Of a stretch of 13,291 nt of DNA, positions 7,260 to 13,291 are shown in pieces. The stretch lies in the NCBI GenBank assembly GCA_003978875.1, contig QNXQ01000149.1, positions 1-13,291 of the forward strand, read 5' to 3'. The position numbers and the translations under genes were made by a program. The DNA is from Aquifex sp. Lineage in GTDB: Bacteria; Aquificota; Aquificia; Aquificales; Aquificaceae. Numbering within the stretch: the stretch's first letter is position 1; each line of letters opens with the position of its first letter. The notes under the pieces are model-generated. The model ran no database searches. It was given only the letters and a program-made list of their open reading frames with translations, and was not told the DNA's origin.

Positions 7260-8655
7260 TATCCAGTTCTTCTTCTTCCTCTTGAACTTCCAGTATTTCG
7301 GAGATTTCATCTTCTTGAGAGGTTTCTTGAGGCACTAACTCTAAGCTTGAGAATTTCGTATACTCCTTTATAAAGGCAAGCTTTACTATATCTGTGGGAC
7401 CTTGTCTTTGTTTTGCTATAATTACCTCAGCTATTCCTTGTTCCTCAGGACTCGGTTTTTTCTTGTAGTAATCAGGTCTATGAAGGAAGAGGATTAAATC
7501 CGCGTCTTGTTCAATTTGTCCTGATTCCCTCAAATCCGCCAACTGTGGTCTTTTATCACTCCTCTTTTCTACTTCACGTGAAAGTTGTGCAAGTGCCATA
7601 ACCGGTATGTGAAGTTCCTTTGCCAATGCTTTTAAATTTCTTGAAACTTCCGCAACCTCTTCCTGTCTTGAGCTTTTCCTTACCGGTGGTCTTATAAGCT
7701 GGAGATAATCTACTGCGAGAAACTCTATTCCCTTTTCCTTTCTGAGCTTTCTCGCTCTTATTCTTAAATCTGTCGTGGAAAGAGATGGAGTATCGTCCAA
7801 GTATATTTCATATTTGGCAAGTTCTAAAGCAGAGCCTTCGAGTTTTCTCAGTTCTTCATCGGATATTGAACCACTTCTTATTTTAAAAAGCGGAACTTCC
7901 GCAAGCATAGACAAAAGTCTCATTACCAGTTGTTCTTTGCTCATTTCTAGGGAAAATATCGCTATTGGTTTCCCTTCGTCTCTTGCTATGTTGAAGGCTA
8001 CGGATAGCATAAAGGAAGTTTTTCCCATCCCGGGACGGGCGGCAAGTATTATCAAGTCTCCCGGGTGGAACCCAGTGGTCTTCATGTCCAGTTCCAAAAA
8101 ACCGCTGGGAAGTCCCGTAACTACCCTATCGGAGCTTTTAAATTTGTGTATTAGTTCTATTACACTTTCAGCAACGTCTTTTATATGGTGGAATTGAGTC
8201 GAAGTTGCACTCTCCGCTATGCTGAAAATTTTTTGTTGGGCTTCCTCTATAAGCGTATGAAAATCTTTATTTTCTCTTGCTTTATGAATTAGCTCTATTC
8301 CCAGCTCTATTATTGCCCTCTTAGCCGAGTTTTCCTTTACTATTTTGCATACTTCTTCTAGGGTAGCAGGAGAAACAGCCTCGTCGTAAAGTTCTTCTAG
8401 CCAATCAAAAGGTATTTGGTTTTCAAAGCCTTTTTTCTTTATATAGTCCCTTAAAATTACGAAATCCCACTTGTTGCCGTATTGAGTCCAAAGCTGAACC
8501 AAAATTTTGAACAGGAGCTTATGGTCTTCGTTGCAGAAGTCATCTTCCCTTAGAGTTTCAAGGACAAGCGGGATATTATCCGGTTCTTCAAGCATACTAC
8601 CCAGTACTGCCCTCTCGGCAGACTCGTCGCAAGGAAGTTTATCGTGAAATTGCAT
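7249..8655 (-). CDS. dnaB: Replicative DNA helicase DnaB
   Basis: DnaB is the hexameric 5'-3' helicase at the replication fork; it binds primase (DnaG) through its N-terminal domain. The protein has 468 residues. The N-terminal helical domain spans about 1-120, starting with DESAERAVLGSML (10-22). A linker region follows, then the RecA-like motor from about 175. Motifs seen are TGLPSGFLELD (180-190), Walker A ARPGMGKT (206-213), the catalytic Glu in SLEMS (E237), Walker B LAVDYLQL (313-320), DLRESGQIEQDAD (374-386) and the AKQRQGPT segment (414-421) that carries the inter-subunit arginine finger. No intein interrupts it. The C-terminus is an unusually acidic tail (444-468, 13 Asp/Glu and no Lys/Arg) ending in LDIDF. 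The ATG lies 9 bp after the ridA stop with only a distant, weak ribosome site, so translation is probably coupled to ridA. The tRNA-Asn promoter overlaps its 3' end. Confidence 0.98.
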   Translation of the reverse strand: MQFHDKLPCDESAERAVLGSMLEEPDNIPLVLETLREDDFCNEDHKLLFKILVQLWTQYGNKWDFVILRDYIKKKGFENQIPFDWLEELYDEAVSPATLEEVCKIVKENSAKRAIIELGIELIHKARENKDFHTLIEEAQQKIFSIAESATSTQFHHIKDVAESVIELIHKFKSSDRVVTGLPSGFLELDMKTTGFHPGDLIILAARPGMGKTSFMLSVAFNIARDEGKPIAIFSLEMSKEQLVMRLLSMLAEVPLFKIRSGSISDEELRKLEGSALELAKYEIYLDDTPSLSTTDLRIRARKLRKEKGIEFLAVDYLQLIRPPVRKSSRQEEVAEVSRNLKALAKELHIPVMALAQLSREVEKRSDKRPQLADLRESGQIEQDADLILFLHRPDYYKKKPSPEEQGIAEVIIAKQRQGPTDIVKLAFIKEYTKFSSLELVPQETSQEDEISEILEVQEEEEELDIDF

Positions 8656-8664
8656 TTTTTTAAT

Positions 8665-9045
8665 TTATTTCCTGACCGCTATAACTTCTATCTCCACTTC
8701 TGCACCTAAAGGTAGTTCATTTACACCTACTGTAACTCTTGCAGGTTTAACGGGCACTTCCTTAAAGAACTCCTCGTAAATCTCGTTAAGTTCTTTGAAT
8801 TTCTTAATATCTTTAAGATAAATTGTAACCTTCACTATATCACTTCTCGAAATTTCCGCCTCTCTTAGAATTGCATCTATATTTTCGAAAATTCTTTCAA
8901 CTTGGTTTCTAAAACCTTCAACCAAGTTTTGCGTTTGAGGGTCTATTCCTATCTGTCCCGAAAGAAATATAAAACCGTTTACCTCAACGGCTTGAGAGTA
9001 GGGACCCACGGGAGCTGGAGCTTTTAAGGTTTTTATCTCTCTCAC
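8665..9045 (-). CDS. ridA: RidA family reactive intermediate (enamine/imine) deaminase
   Basis: RidA (YjgF/YER057c/UK114) is a small cytoplasmic trimer that hydrolyses reactive 2-aminoacrylate-type enamines and imines released by PLP enzymes. At 126 residues it has normal length. Hallmarks are APVGPYSQAV (11-20), LSGQIGIDP (28-36), PARVTVGV (101-108) with R103 in the position that binds the substrate carboxylate, and GAEVEIEVIAV (114-124) with E118 as the likely catalytic glutamate. These residues mark the RidA-type active site rather than the Rid1-7 paralogues that lack the arginine. The start is GTG at 9045, overlapping the proS stop as GTGA. A perfect AGGAGG ribosome site lies 7 nt upstream inside proS. 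dnaB follows after 9 bp. The arrangement predicts co-transcription of proS, ridA and dnaB. Confidence 0.95.
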   Translation of the reverse strand: MREIKTLKAPAPVGPYSQAVEVNGFIFLSGQIGIDPQTQNLVEGFRNQVERIFENIDAILREAEISRSDIVKVTIYLKDIKKFKELNEIYEEFFKEVPVKPARVTVGVNELPLGAEVEIEVIAVRK

Positions 9046-10754
9046 TTTTTATCCTCCTCTATTTTTTCTTTTACAAAGTCTATAGCTTTATCTATTTCTA
9101 CATCCCATTTTTCTCCGCTCATTCTGCTCTGTACTTCCACTTTACCTTCCTTTACTTTCTTTCCAACAACTATTCTGTATGGGAAACCTACCAAATCGGC
9201 ATCTGCAAATTTAAAACCTGCACTTTCTTCTCTATCATCGTATATAACATCTATACCTTTTTCTTCTGCCTCCAGATATATCTTTTCCGCAACTTGTTTC
9301 TGCTGTTCATCCTTTGTATTCAGAAGAATTATGTCCAGCTCGAAAGGTGCTACGGGAGTAGGCCACTTTATACCTTTATCGTCGTGGTATTGTTCTACAA
9401 GGGCTGAGATTATTCTGGAAATTCCTATTCCGTAACAGCCCATGATTATAGGTTTTTCTTTTCCATCTCTATCGGTAAAGTATGCTTTCATCGGCTCGGA
9501 GTATCTCGTTCCCAAGAGGAATATATGTCCGAGTTCTAATCCTTTTTTTACCTTGAGAGGTGAACCGCACTTAGGACACGGGTCGTTTTCTTTAACTTCC
9601 GCAACATCGACAAAGTTTCCGTATTGGAAATCCCTTCCCGGATTTACGTTAATGTAGTGCCAATCGGGCTCATTGAGGGCTACAACGAGGTTCTTAACAC
9701 CGTAAAGGGAGTTATCCCATAAAACCTTTATACCTTCAGGAAGATTAAATATTCCTATAAAGCCCTTTTTAGTTCCGAGAAGTTCCATCACTTCTTCATC
9801 GTTTGCTAATCTGAAATTATCCGTTCCTATAATCTTTTCCAGTTTGTTCTCATCTATTTCTCTATCTCCTCTTATTAAAACAAGTATGGGTTCTTTTTCG
9901 TTAACTATGTAAAGCACGGCTTTCATAATCTTTGAAGGTGGAACATTTAAAAATTCGGCAAGTTCCTGAATTGTATGAACATTGGGTGTGTGAACTTTTT
10001 CCATAGGTTTTTCTTCTTCTTGTTCTTCCTCAGGTTTTTGCAGTGGAACTATTTCTGCATTTGCGGCGTATCCGCAGTTTTCACAGTAAGCTACCTTAGC
10101 TTCTCCGTAATCTGTTAAAGCTATAAACTCATGGGACATAGAGCCGCCTATTTGTCCCACATCCGCCTCTGCCATTATCACGTTAAGTCTTAGTTTGTTG
10201 AAAATTCTCTGATAAGCGAATTTCATGGTTTCATAGGAAATCATTGCAGACATTTCATCCGTATCAAAGGAGTAAGCATCCTTCATAATGAATTCGCGAG
10301 CCCTTATCAATCCGAAACGTGGCCTTTTTTCATCTCTGAATTTAACCTGTATTTGGTAAAGGATTAAAGGAAGCTGTCTATAAGAACGTACAACTTTCCT
10401 CACCAAGTCTGTGATTTCTTCCTCGTGAGTAGGTCCCAGACAATATTCTCTTCCGTTTCTATCCTTTAGCTTAAAGAGTTCGTCACCGTAAGTATTCCAC
10501 CTTTCCGTTTCTTCCCAAAGTTCTTTCGGATTTAAAACGGTAAGTAATAGTTCTTGAGCTCCGCTGCGATCCATTTCTTTTCTTACTATGTTCTCAATTT
10601 TCTTGAGAACCTTATAAGCCGGAGGGAGTAGTTCATAAATCCCTGCGGATACCTGTTTTATGAAACCGGCTTTTAGCAGTAATCTATGGGAAGGTGCTTC
10701 CGCTTCTTTGGGTTCTTCCTTTTCTGTGAAGAGAAAGTATCTACTCCAACGCAT
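9042..10754 (-). CDS. proS: Prolyl-tRNA synthetase (ProRS), bacterial type with insertion domain
   Basis: ProRS charges tRNA-Pro with proline in the cytoplasm. The 570-residue length and order match the bacterial type. The class II core begins MRWSRYFLFTEKEEPKEAEA and includes motif 2 (FRDEKRPRFGLIRAREF, 139-155), the GQIGGSMSHEF segment (200-210), and motif 3 GCYGIGISR (439-447). The cis-editing insertion domain that hydrolyses Ala-tRNA-Pro lies between, at about 230-390. Lys278, in IMKAVLYIV, is near the position of the E. coli editing-domain lysine. Two CxxC pairs (C224/C227 and C393/C396) flank the insertion and could bind one zinc; this is inference. The C-terminal anticodon-binding domain covers about 470-570. 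The start agrees with the family N-terminus. There is no Shine-Dalgarno site, and the ATG abuts the divergent glycosyltransferase gene. ridA overlaps the stop by 4 bp. Confidence 0.98.
   Translation of the reverse strand: MRWSRYFLFTEKEEPKEAEAPSHRLLLKAGFIKQVSAGIYELLPPAYKVLKKIENIVRKEMDRSGAQELLLTVLNPKELWEETERWNTYGDELFKLKDRNGREYCLGPTHEEEITDLVRKVVRSYRQLPLILYQIQVKFRDEKRPRFGLIRAREFIMKDAYSFDTDEMSAMISYETMKFAYQRIFNKLRLNVIMAEADVGQIGGSMSHEFIALTDYGEAKVAYCENCGYAANAEIVPLQKPEEEQEEEKPMEKVHTPNVHTIQELAEFLNVPPSKIMKAVLYIVNEKEPILVLIRGDREIDENKLEKIIGTDNFRLANDEEVMELLGTKKGFIGIFNLPEGIKVLWDNSLYGVKNLVVALNEPDWHYINVNPGRDFQYGNFVDVAEVKENDPCPKCGSPLKVKKGLELGHIFLLGTRYSEPMKAYFTDRDGKEKPIIMGCYGIGISRIISALVEQYHDDKGIKWPTPVAPFELDIILLNTKDEQQKQVAEKIYLEAEEKGIDVIYDDREESAGFKFADADLVGFPYRIVVGKKVKEGKVEVQSRMSGEKWDVEIDKAIDFVKEKIEEDKK
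9053..9058 (-). promoter_or_regulatory. Perfect AGGAGG ribosome binding site of ridA, inside proS
   Basis: AGGAGG on the minus strand lies 7 nt before the ridA GTG and within the last codons of proS. It decides the GTG start and indicates independent initiation on ridA, rather than only re-initiation through the GTGA overlap. Confidence 0.8.
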
Positions 10755-10767
10755 GAAAATATTTTAC

Positions 10768-11559
10768 ATGAGGAAATTACTTTTATACCGTAGGGGAGGT
10801 TTGGGAGATACCCTGCTTACCTTTCCCATCTTGGAAATCTTCAAAAAAAAGGGATTCTACACTGTAGCTGTGGGCAACACCGATTACTTTGCTATTGCTT
10901 ATGAAGCCGGTTTTGCAGATAGAATTCTATCGGAAATTGTAGAAGAGGACTTTGATGAAAAAATAATAATATCCCTCGATGGTAATCTGAAACCTTTTCC
11001 GAAGGAAAGAAAGTGGATAGTTGATTATTATTTAGAGTCTTTAAAATTACCGAAAGAATTTTCACTTGAACTTCCTATAGAACCTTTTCCTTTATCTCCT
11101 CTAAAGGAAAAAGTAGTGATTCATCCTTCAAGCGGTTCTCCCAAGAAAAATCCACCCATTGAGTTTTTCATGAAATTAAAGGATTTCCTGGAAAGTAAAG
11201 GAGAAGAATACATATTCCTACTCGGGGAAGCTGAAGAACATCTAAAAGAAACTTTAAAACCTAACTTTTTCAGCTTATCACTTTTGGAAATAGCAAAGCA
11301 TTTAAAACATGCAAAGCTTTATATAGGTTTAGACAGCGGTATATCGCACTTGTCTTCTTATCTTGGAATTCCGAGCTTAGTTATTTACGGCCCAACCGAC
11401 CCTTTAGTCTGGAGACCTATAGGAAAAAAGGTTATTCAAGTATCCTTATGTTTCGACTGTTCCCCTTGTTTTCCGAATACTTGTTTAGAAAAAACATGCC
11501 TTACAGATGAAAAGCTTTTTGAGAGAGTCATTGGCGCTGTTGAAATGATGTTAACATAA
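10768..11559 (+). CDS. Glycosyltransferase family 9 protein (ADP-heptose:LPS heptosyltransferase-like)
   Basis: GT9 enzymes transfer heptose or related sugars from ADP donors to the lipopolysaccharide core at the inner face of the cytoplasmic membrane. The protein begins MRKLLLYRRGGLGDTLLTFPILE, the classic family N-terminus with the glycine-rich GGLGD loop. The donor-site half contains VIHPSSGSPKKNPP (117-130) and GLDSGISHLSSYLGIP (187-202, D189 and H194). YGPTDPLVWRPIG (207-219) follows, then a cysteine cluster (C228, C231, C234, C239, C244) of the kind seen in WaaF-type enzymes. At 263 residues it is markedly shorter than the usual 320-350. The ATG at 10768 was chosen because it matches the family start; the in-frame ATG at 10753 adds MKIFY and is an alternative. 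The acceptor is not predictable. The gene stands alone on the plus strand between divergent proS and convergent proB. Confidence 0.88.
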   Translation: MRKLLLYRRGGLGDTLLTFPILEIFKKKGFYTVAVGNTDYFAIAYEAGFADRILSEIVEEDFDEKIIISLDGNLKPFPKERKWIVDYYLESLKLPKEFSLELPIEPFPLSPLKEKVVIHPSSGSPKKNPPIEFFMKLKDFLESKGEEYIFLLGEAEEHLKETLKPNFFSLSLLEIAKHLKHAKLYIGLDSGISHLSSYLGIPSLVIYGPTDPLVWRPIGKKVIQVSLCFDCSPCFPNTCLEKTCLTDEKLFERVIGAVEMMLT

Positions 11560-11580
11560 TAACAATTATGTTAACGTTAT
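11545..11580. terminator. Strong AT-rich hairpin between convergent glycosyltransferase and proB genes
   Basis: GTTAACATAAT (11550-11560) and ATTATGTTAAC (11565-11575) form a perfect 11-bp inverted repeat around the loop AACA. Allowing G-U pairs on the plus-strand RNA, the stem extends outward to 11545-11580 (16 bp). It covers the glycosyltransferase stop codon and ends 13 bp before the proB stop. The position suggests a bidirectional transcript end. There is no T-tract on either side, so it may instead protect 3' ends or bind a regulator. Confidence 0.5.
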
Positions 11581-11593
11581 GAAAATATTATCA

Positions 11594-12664
11594 TTACAAA
11601 AATACCACCATATTATCTCTGTGAATTACTTCATCCTTCGTAGTTTTGAGGAGTTGTCTTACTTCTTTTGTTTTTTTTCCTTTTATTTTTTCAATATCTT
11701 CTGAGGAAAAATTTACCTTTCCCTTGCCTATTATTAATCCTTTTTCATCTACTATGCTTACGATATCTCCTTTTCTGAAGCTGCCCTCGACTCCTTTTAC
11801 TCCTGCAGGCAGTAAGCTTTTCCCTTCCTTTAAAGCCTTTACCGCTCCGTCGTCAATTACCACAAGACCCTTAGGTTCTTCTAAAGTTGCAATTACCTTT
11901 AACGCATTTCTTAACTTTCTCTTGGATGGCTTAAATAATGTTCCTTTTGTTTTCAAATTGCTCAAATTTAGTATACTTTCATCTTTTCCTGTAATAATTA
12001 CCGGGATGTTAAGAGTTGTAGCAAGTCTTGTTGCTTCTAACTTACTTCTCATTCCTCCCGTGCCGAAACTTGTTCCTGTACCTTTGACATACTTGAAAGC
12101 TTCTTCTACGTTTTCAACAAGCGGAATTATCTCATCTGCTTCATTTCTCAATCCTCCGGCACTTGAAAAGATTACCAGTAGATTGGCGTTTACCATAAAA
12201 GAAACGTATACAGCAAGAAAGTCATTATCTCCGAAAACGAGTTCACTTACCGCTACAGCGTCGTTTTCATTAATGATAGGTACTATACCGAGTTCAAGGA
12301 GTTTATTTATCGTATTTTTAGCGTTAATAAATCTATCTTTGTTTTTCGCTGAAAAAACATCTCTGGTGAGGAGAACCTGTCCGACGTTAAGTCCATAGTT
12401 GGAAAAAACTGTATCGTAAAGGTGCATGAGGTACGCCTGTCCTACTGCGGATAGTGCCTGTTTCAGGATAAGGTCTTTCGGTTTTTCTTTTATACCCAAC
12501 CTTTTAGCTCCCGAAAGAACCGCTCCTGAAGAAACTATAAGAACTTCATGTCCCAATTTTTTTAACTTTTTGACTCCTTCTCCTAGTTTAGATAGGAAAT
12601 TCAGGTCTATGTCTCCATCCTCGGTTTGCAGAAGATTAGAGCCTATCTTGAAAACAATTCTCAT
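11594..12664 (-). CDS. proB: Glutamate 5-kinase (gamma-glutamyl kinase) with C-terminal PUA domain
   Basis: ProB phosphorylates glutamate to gamma-glutamyl phosphate, the first and usually proline-inhibited step of proline synthesis in the cytoplasm. At 356 residues it is near the usual 360-370. The amino-acid-kinase domain (about 1-250) shows KIGSNLL (6-12), SSGAVLSG (45-52), INENDAV (131-137), FGDND (144-148) and GTGGMRSKLEA (201-211). The C-terminal PUA domain covers about 265-356, with DDGAVKALKEGKSLLPAGV and FRKGD. One deviation is FSSAGGL (166-172), where most homologues read roughly LTDVDGLY. The ATG start gives the normal N-terminus. No ribosome site is visible and a -10-like box lies directly upstream. 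proA and proC are not in the window. The gene diverges from corA and converges on the glycosyltransferase gene. Confidence 0.96.
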   Translation of the reverse strand: MRIVFKIGSNLLQTEDGDIDLNFLSKLGEGVKKLKKLGHEVLIVSSGAVLSGAKRLGIKEKPKDLILKQALSAVGQAYLMHLYDTVFSNYGLNVGQVLLTRDVFSAKNKDRFINAKNTINKLLELGIVPIINENDAVAVSELVFGDNDFLAVYVSFMVNANLLVIFSSAGGLRNEADEIIPLVENVEEAFKYVKGTGTSFGTGGMRSKLEATRLATTLNIPVIITGKDESILNLSNLKTKGTLFKPSKRKLRNALKVIATLEEPKGLVVIDDGAVKALKEGKSLLPAGVKGVEGSFRKGDIVSIVDEKGLIIGKGKVNFSSEDIEKIKGKKTKEVRQLLKTTKDEVIHRDNMVVFL

Positions 12665-12667
12665 AAA

Positions 12668-12695
12668 AATATATCTTTATTCTATTACGTATCAA
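12668..12695 (-). promoter_or_regulatory. Candidate promoter of proB, almost touching the ATG
   Basis: TTGATA (12690-12695) and TATATT (12668-12673) on the minus strand are spaced by 16 bp. The -10 ends 3 bp before the proB ATG, so initiation would fall at or in the start codon, giving a leaderless mRNA. The area is generally AT-rich, so chance matches are likely. Confidence 0.3.
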
Positions 12696-12698
12696 TTT

Positions 12699-12728
12699 TT
12701 GACACTTTTTTTACTTCGTGAATATAAC
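12699..12728 (+). promoter_or_regulatory. Sigma70-type promoter upstream of corA
   Basis: A consensus TTGACA (12699-12704), an 18-bp spacer and TATAAC (12723-12728) lie in the 109-bp intergenic region. Initiation near 12735 would give a leader of about 40 nt before the corA GTG. This is the only good plus-strand promoter I see in the region. Confidence 0.6.
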
Positions 12729-12773
12729 AGCAGAGGGATATGAAAACCTTGTACACCTTTTAAAATAAAGTAT

Positions 12774-13291
12774 GTGATAAAAATATACGTAAATACTTTT
12801 AAAGGTTTCGAGGAGATAGATAAAGATAAGTTGGAAAGCTTTCTCGGGAAGTATATTATCTGGTTTGACCTGTTTAATCCTTCAGAAGAAGAACTTGAAT
12901 TTGTGAAGGAAAAGATAAATTTCAGAATGCCTCCGAAGGAAATCCTCGGGGATATTGAGATAAGCTCAAAGTATATTGAAGGAAAGGATTATCTGGAAAT
13001 AACTATTTCCTTTGTTATTCAACAAAAAGATGAGATACTTGTCGAGCCCGTAGTTTTCTATATAAAAGAAAAATTCTTCGTTACCGTAAGGTATAGAGAT
13101 ATTCCATCGATAATGATTTTCAAGAATAGAGCTAACTTTCAAAAGGAGTTTTATCAATTTCCGGAAAGTCTCTTTGCGGAAATTCTCGGAATAGAGGTAG
13201 ATCGAATAGGTGATAGATTGGAAGTCCTGGGTAACAAAATAAAAGATATCTGGAGACAGATGTTTACGGAACAATCAGAGGAAATGATAAG
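12774..13291 (+). CDS. corA: CorA family Mg2+/Co2+ transporter, N-terminal cytosolic part, cut by the right edge
   Basis: CorA is a pentameric inner-membrane channel for Mg2+ (and Co2+ or Ni2+). I read 172 uninterrupted codons starting VIKIYVNTFK. The visible part is the cytosolic funnel domain: YIIWFDLFNPSEEELEFV (27-44) matches the usual WvDl-nPs-eEl pattern. A beta-rich core follows (YLEITISFVI, EPVVFYIKEKFFVTVRY), then the start of the long helix (SLFAEILGIEVDRIGDRLE, 132-150). The two membrane helices and the GMN selectivity motif lie beyond the window, so family membership rests on the soluble domain only. GTG at 12774 is chosen: an in-frame stop lies at 12741-12743 and no in-frame ATG occurs between. 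No strong ribosome site is visible. A good promoter sits about 45 bp upstream. Confidence 0.85.
   Translation, partial: MIKIYVNTFKGFEEIDKDKLESFLGKYIIWFDLFNPSEEELEFVKEKINFRMPPKEILGDIEISSKYIEGKDYLEITISFVIQQKDEILVEPVVFYIKEKFFVTVRYRDIPSIMIFKNRANFQKEFYQFPESLFAEILGIEVDRIGDRLEVLGNKIKDIWRQMFTEQSEEMI

Noticed and set aside
7083..7310. 75-codon minus-strand ORF across the tRNA-Asn gene
   Set aside because: It reads through the tRNA and the out-of-frame end of dnaB, and has a low-complexity, non-protein-like composition.
7775..8197. 140-codon plus-strand ORF opposite dnaB
   Set aside because: It is antisense to the conserved motor domain of DnaB, Ser/Leu-rich, with no start signal or family resemblance.
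7249..8655. Intein in DnaB
   Set aside because: DnaB is a common intein host, but the Walker A region and the rest of the 468-residue frame are continuous.
10660..10767. N-terminal extension of the glycosyltransferase to an ATG at 10660
   Set aside because: It would run inside proS, and the GT9 family N-terminus begins exactly at MRKLLLYRRGGLGD; the extra residues are the proS complement.
11646..12398. 250-codon plus-strand ORF opposite proB
   Set aside because: It is antisense to a well-supported kinase gene; its Ser/Phe/Pro/Thr-rich composition is what a complement of Glu/Lys/Gly-rich codons gives.
12966..13274. 102-codon minus-strand ORF at the right edge
   Set aside because: It is the complement of the CorA soluble domain, which has recognisable family motifs on the plus strand.
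1..13291. CRISPR array, insertion sequence, prophage or defence island
   Set aside because: I saw no regularly spaced repeats, transposase, integrase or terminal repeats; all genes are core functions with similar codon use.

Overview
The window reads as a stretch of conserved core chromosome from a hyperthermophilic bacterium of the Aquificaceae, close to but apparently distinct from Aquifex aeolicus. The basis is protein-level recognition from memory: the alanyl-tRNA synthetase, the 468-residue DnaB and the 356-residue glutamate 5-kinase look very like the A. aeolicus proteins, with scattered substitutions. The proteins are rich in Lys, Glu and Ile. Intergenic spaces are tiny. A BamA and an LPS-type glycosyltransferase indicate a Gram-negative (diderm) envelope. 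No search was run, so genus-level placement is an inference.

Layout. Almost everything lies on the minus strand, so transcription runs from high to low coordinates. From the right: corA (plus strand, cut by the right edge) and proB (minus) diverge from a 109-bp intergenic region. proB converges on a short GT9 glycosyltransferase gene (plus), and a strong AT-rich hairpin sits at the junction. The glycosyltransferase diverges from proS (minus) with essentially no intergenic DNA. Then follow proS-ridA-dnaB, a tightly packed unit with a 4-bp GTGA overlap and a 9-bp gap. A tRNA-Asn(GUU) gene with its own near-consensus promoter comes next, then alaS overlapping by 4 bp an unrecognised 155-residue gene. 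A hairpin with a T-tract and a candidate promoter precede clpC. Last is the 5' part of bamA (signal peptide, five POTRA domains, first barrel strands), cut by the left edge.

How the genes relate. The theme is housekeeping: translation (ProRS, AlaRS, tRNA-Asn), replication (DnaB), proteostasis (ClpC), metabolite damage control (RidA), proline synthesis (ProB), Mg2+ uptake (CorA) and envelope biogenesis (BamA, GT9). There is no intergenic stretch over 300 bp. I see no insertion sequence, prophage, CRISPR array, toxin-antitoxin pair or recognisable defence system, and nothing here justifies claiming an undescribed multi-gene system. The points most worth a second look are the unknown gene coupled to alaS, the SSB-like acidic tail of DnaB, the -10-like boxes lying almost on SD-less start codons, the opposed overlapping ATG codons of proS and the glycosyltransferase, and an insertion in the second POTRA domain of BamA.
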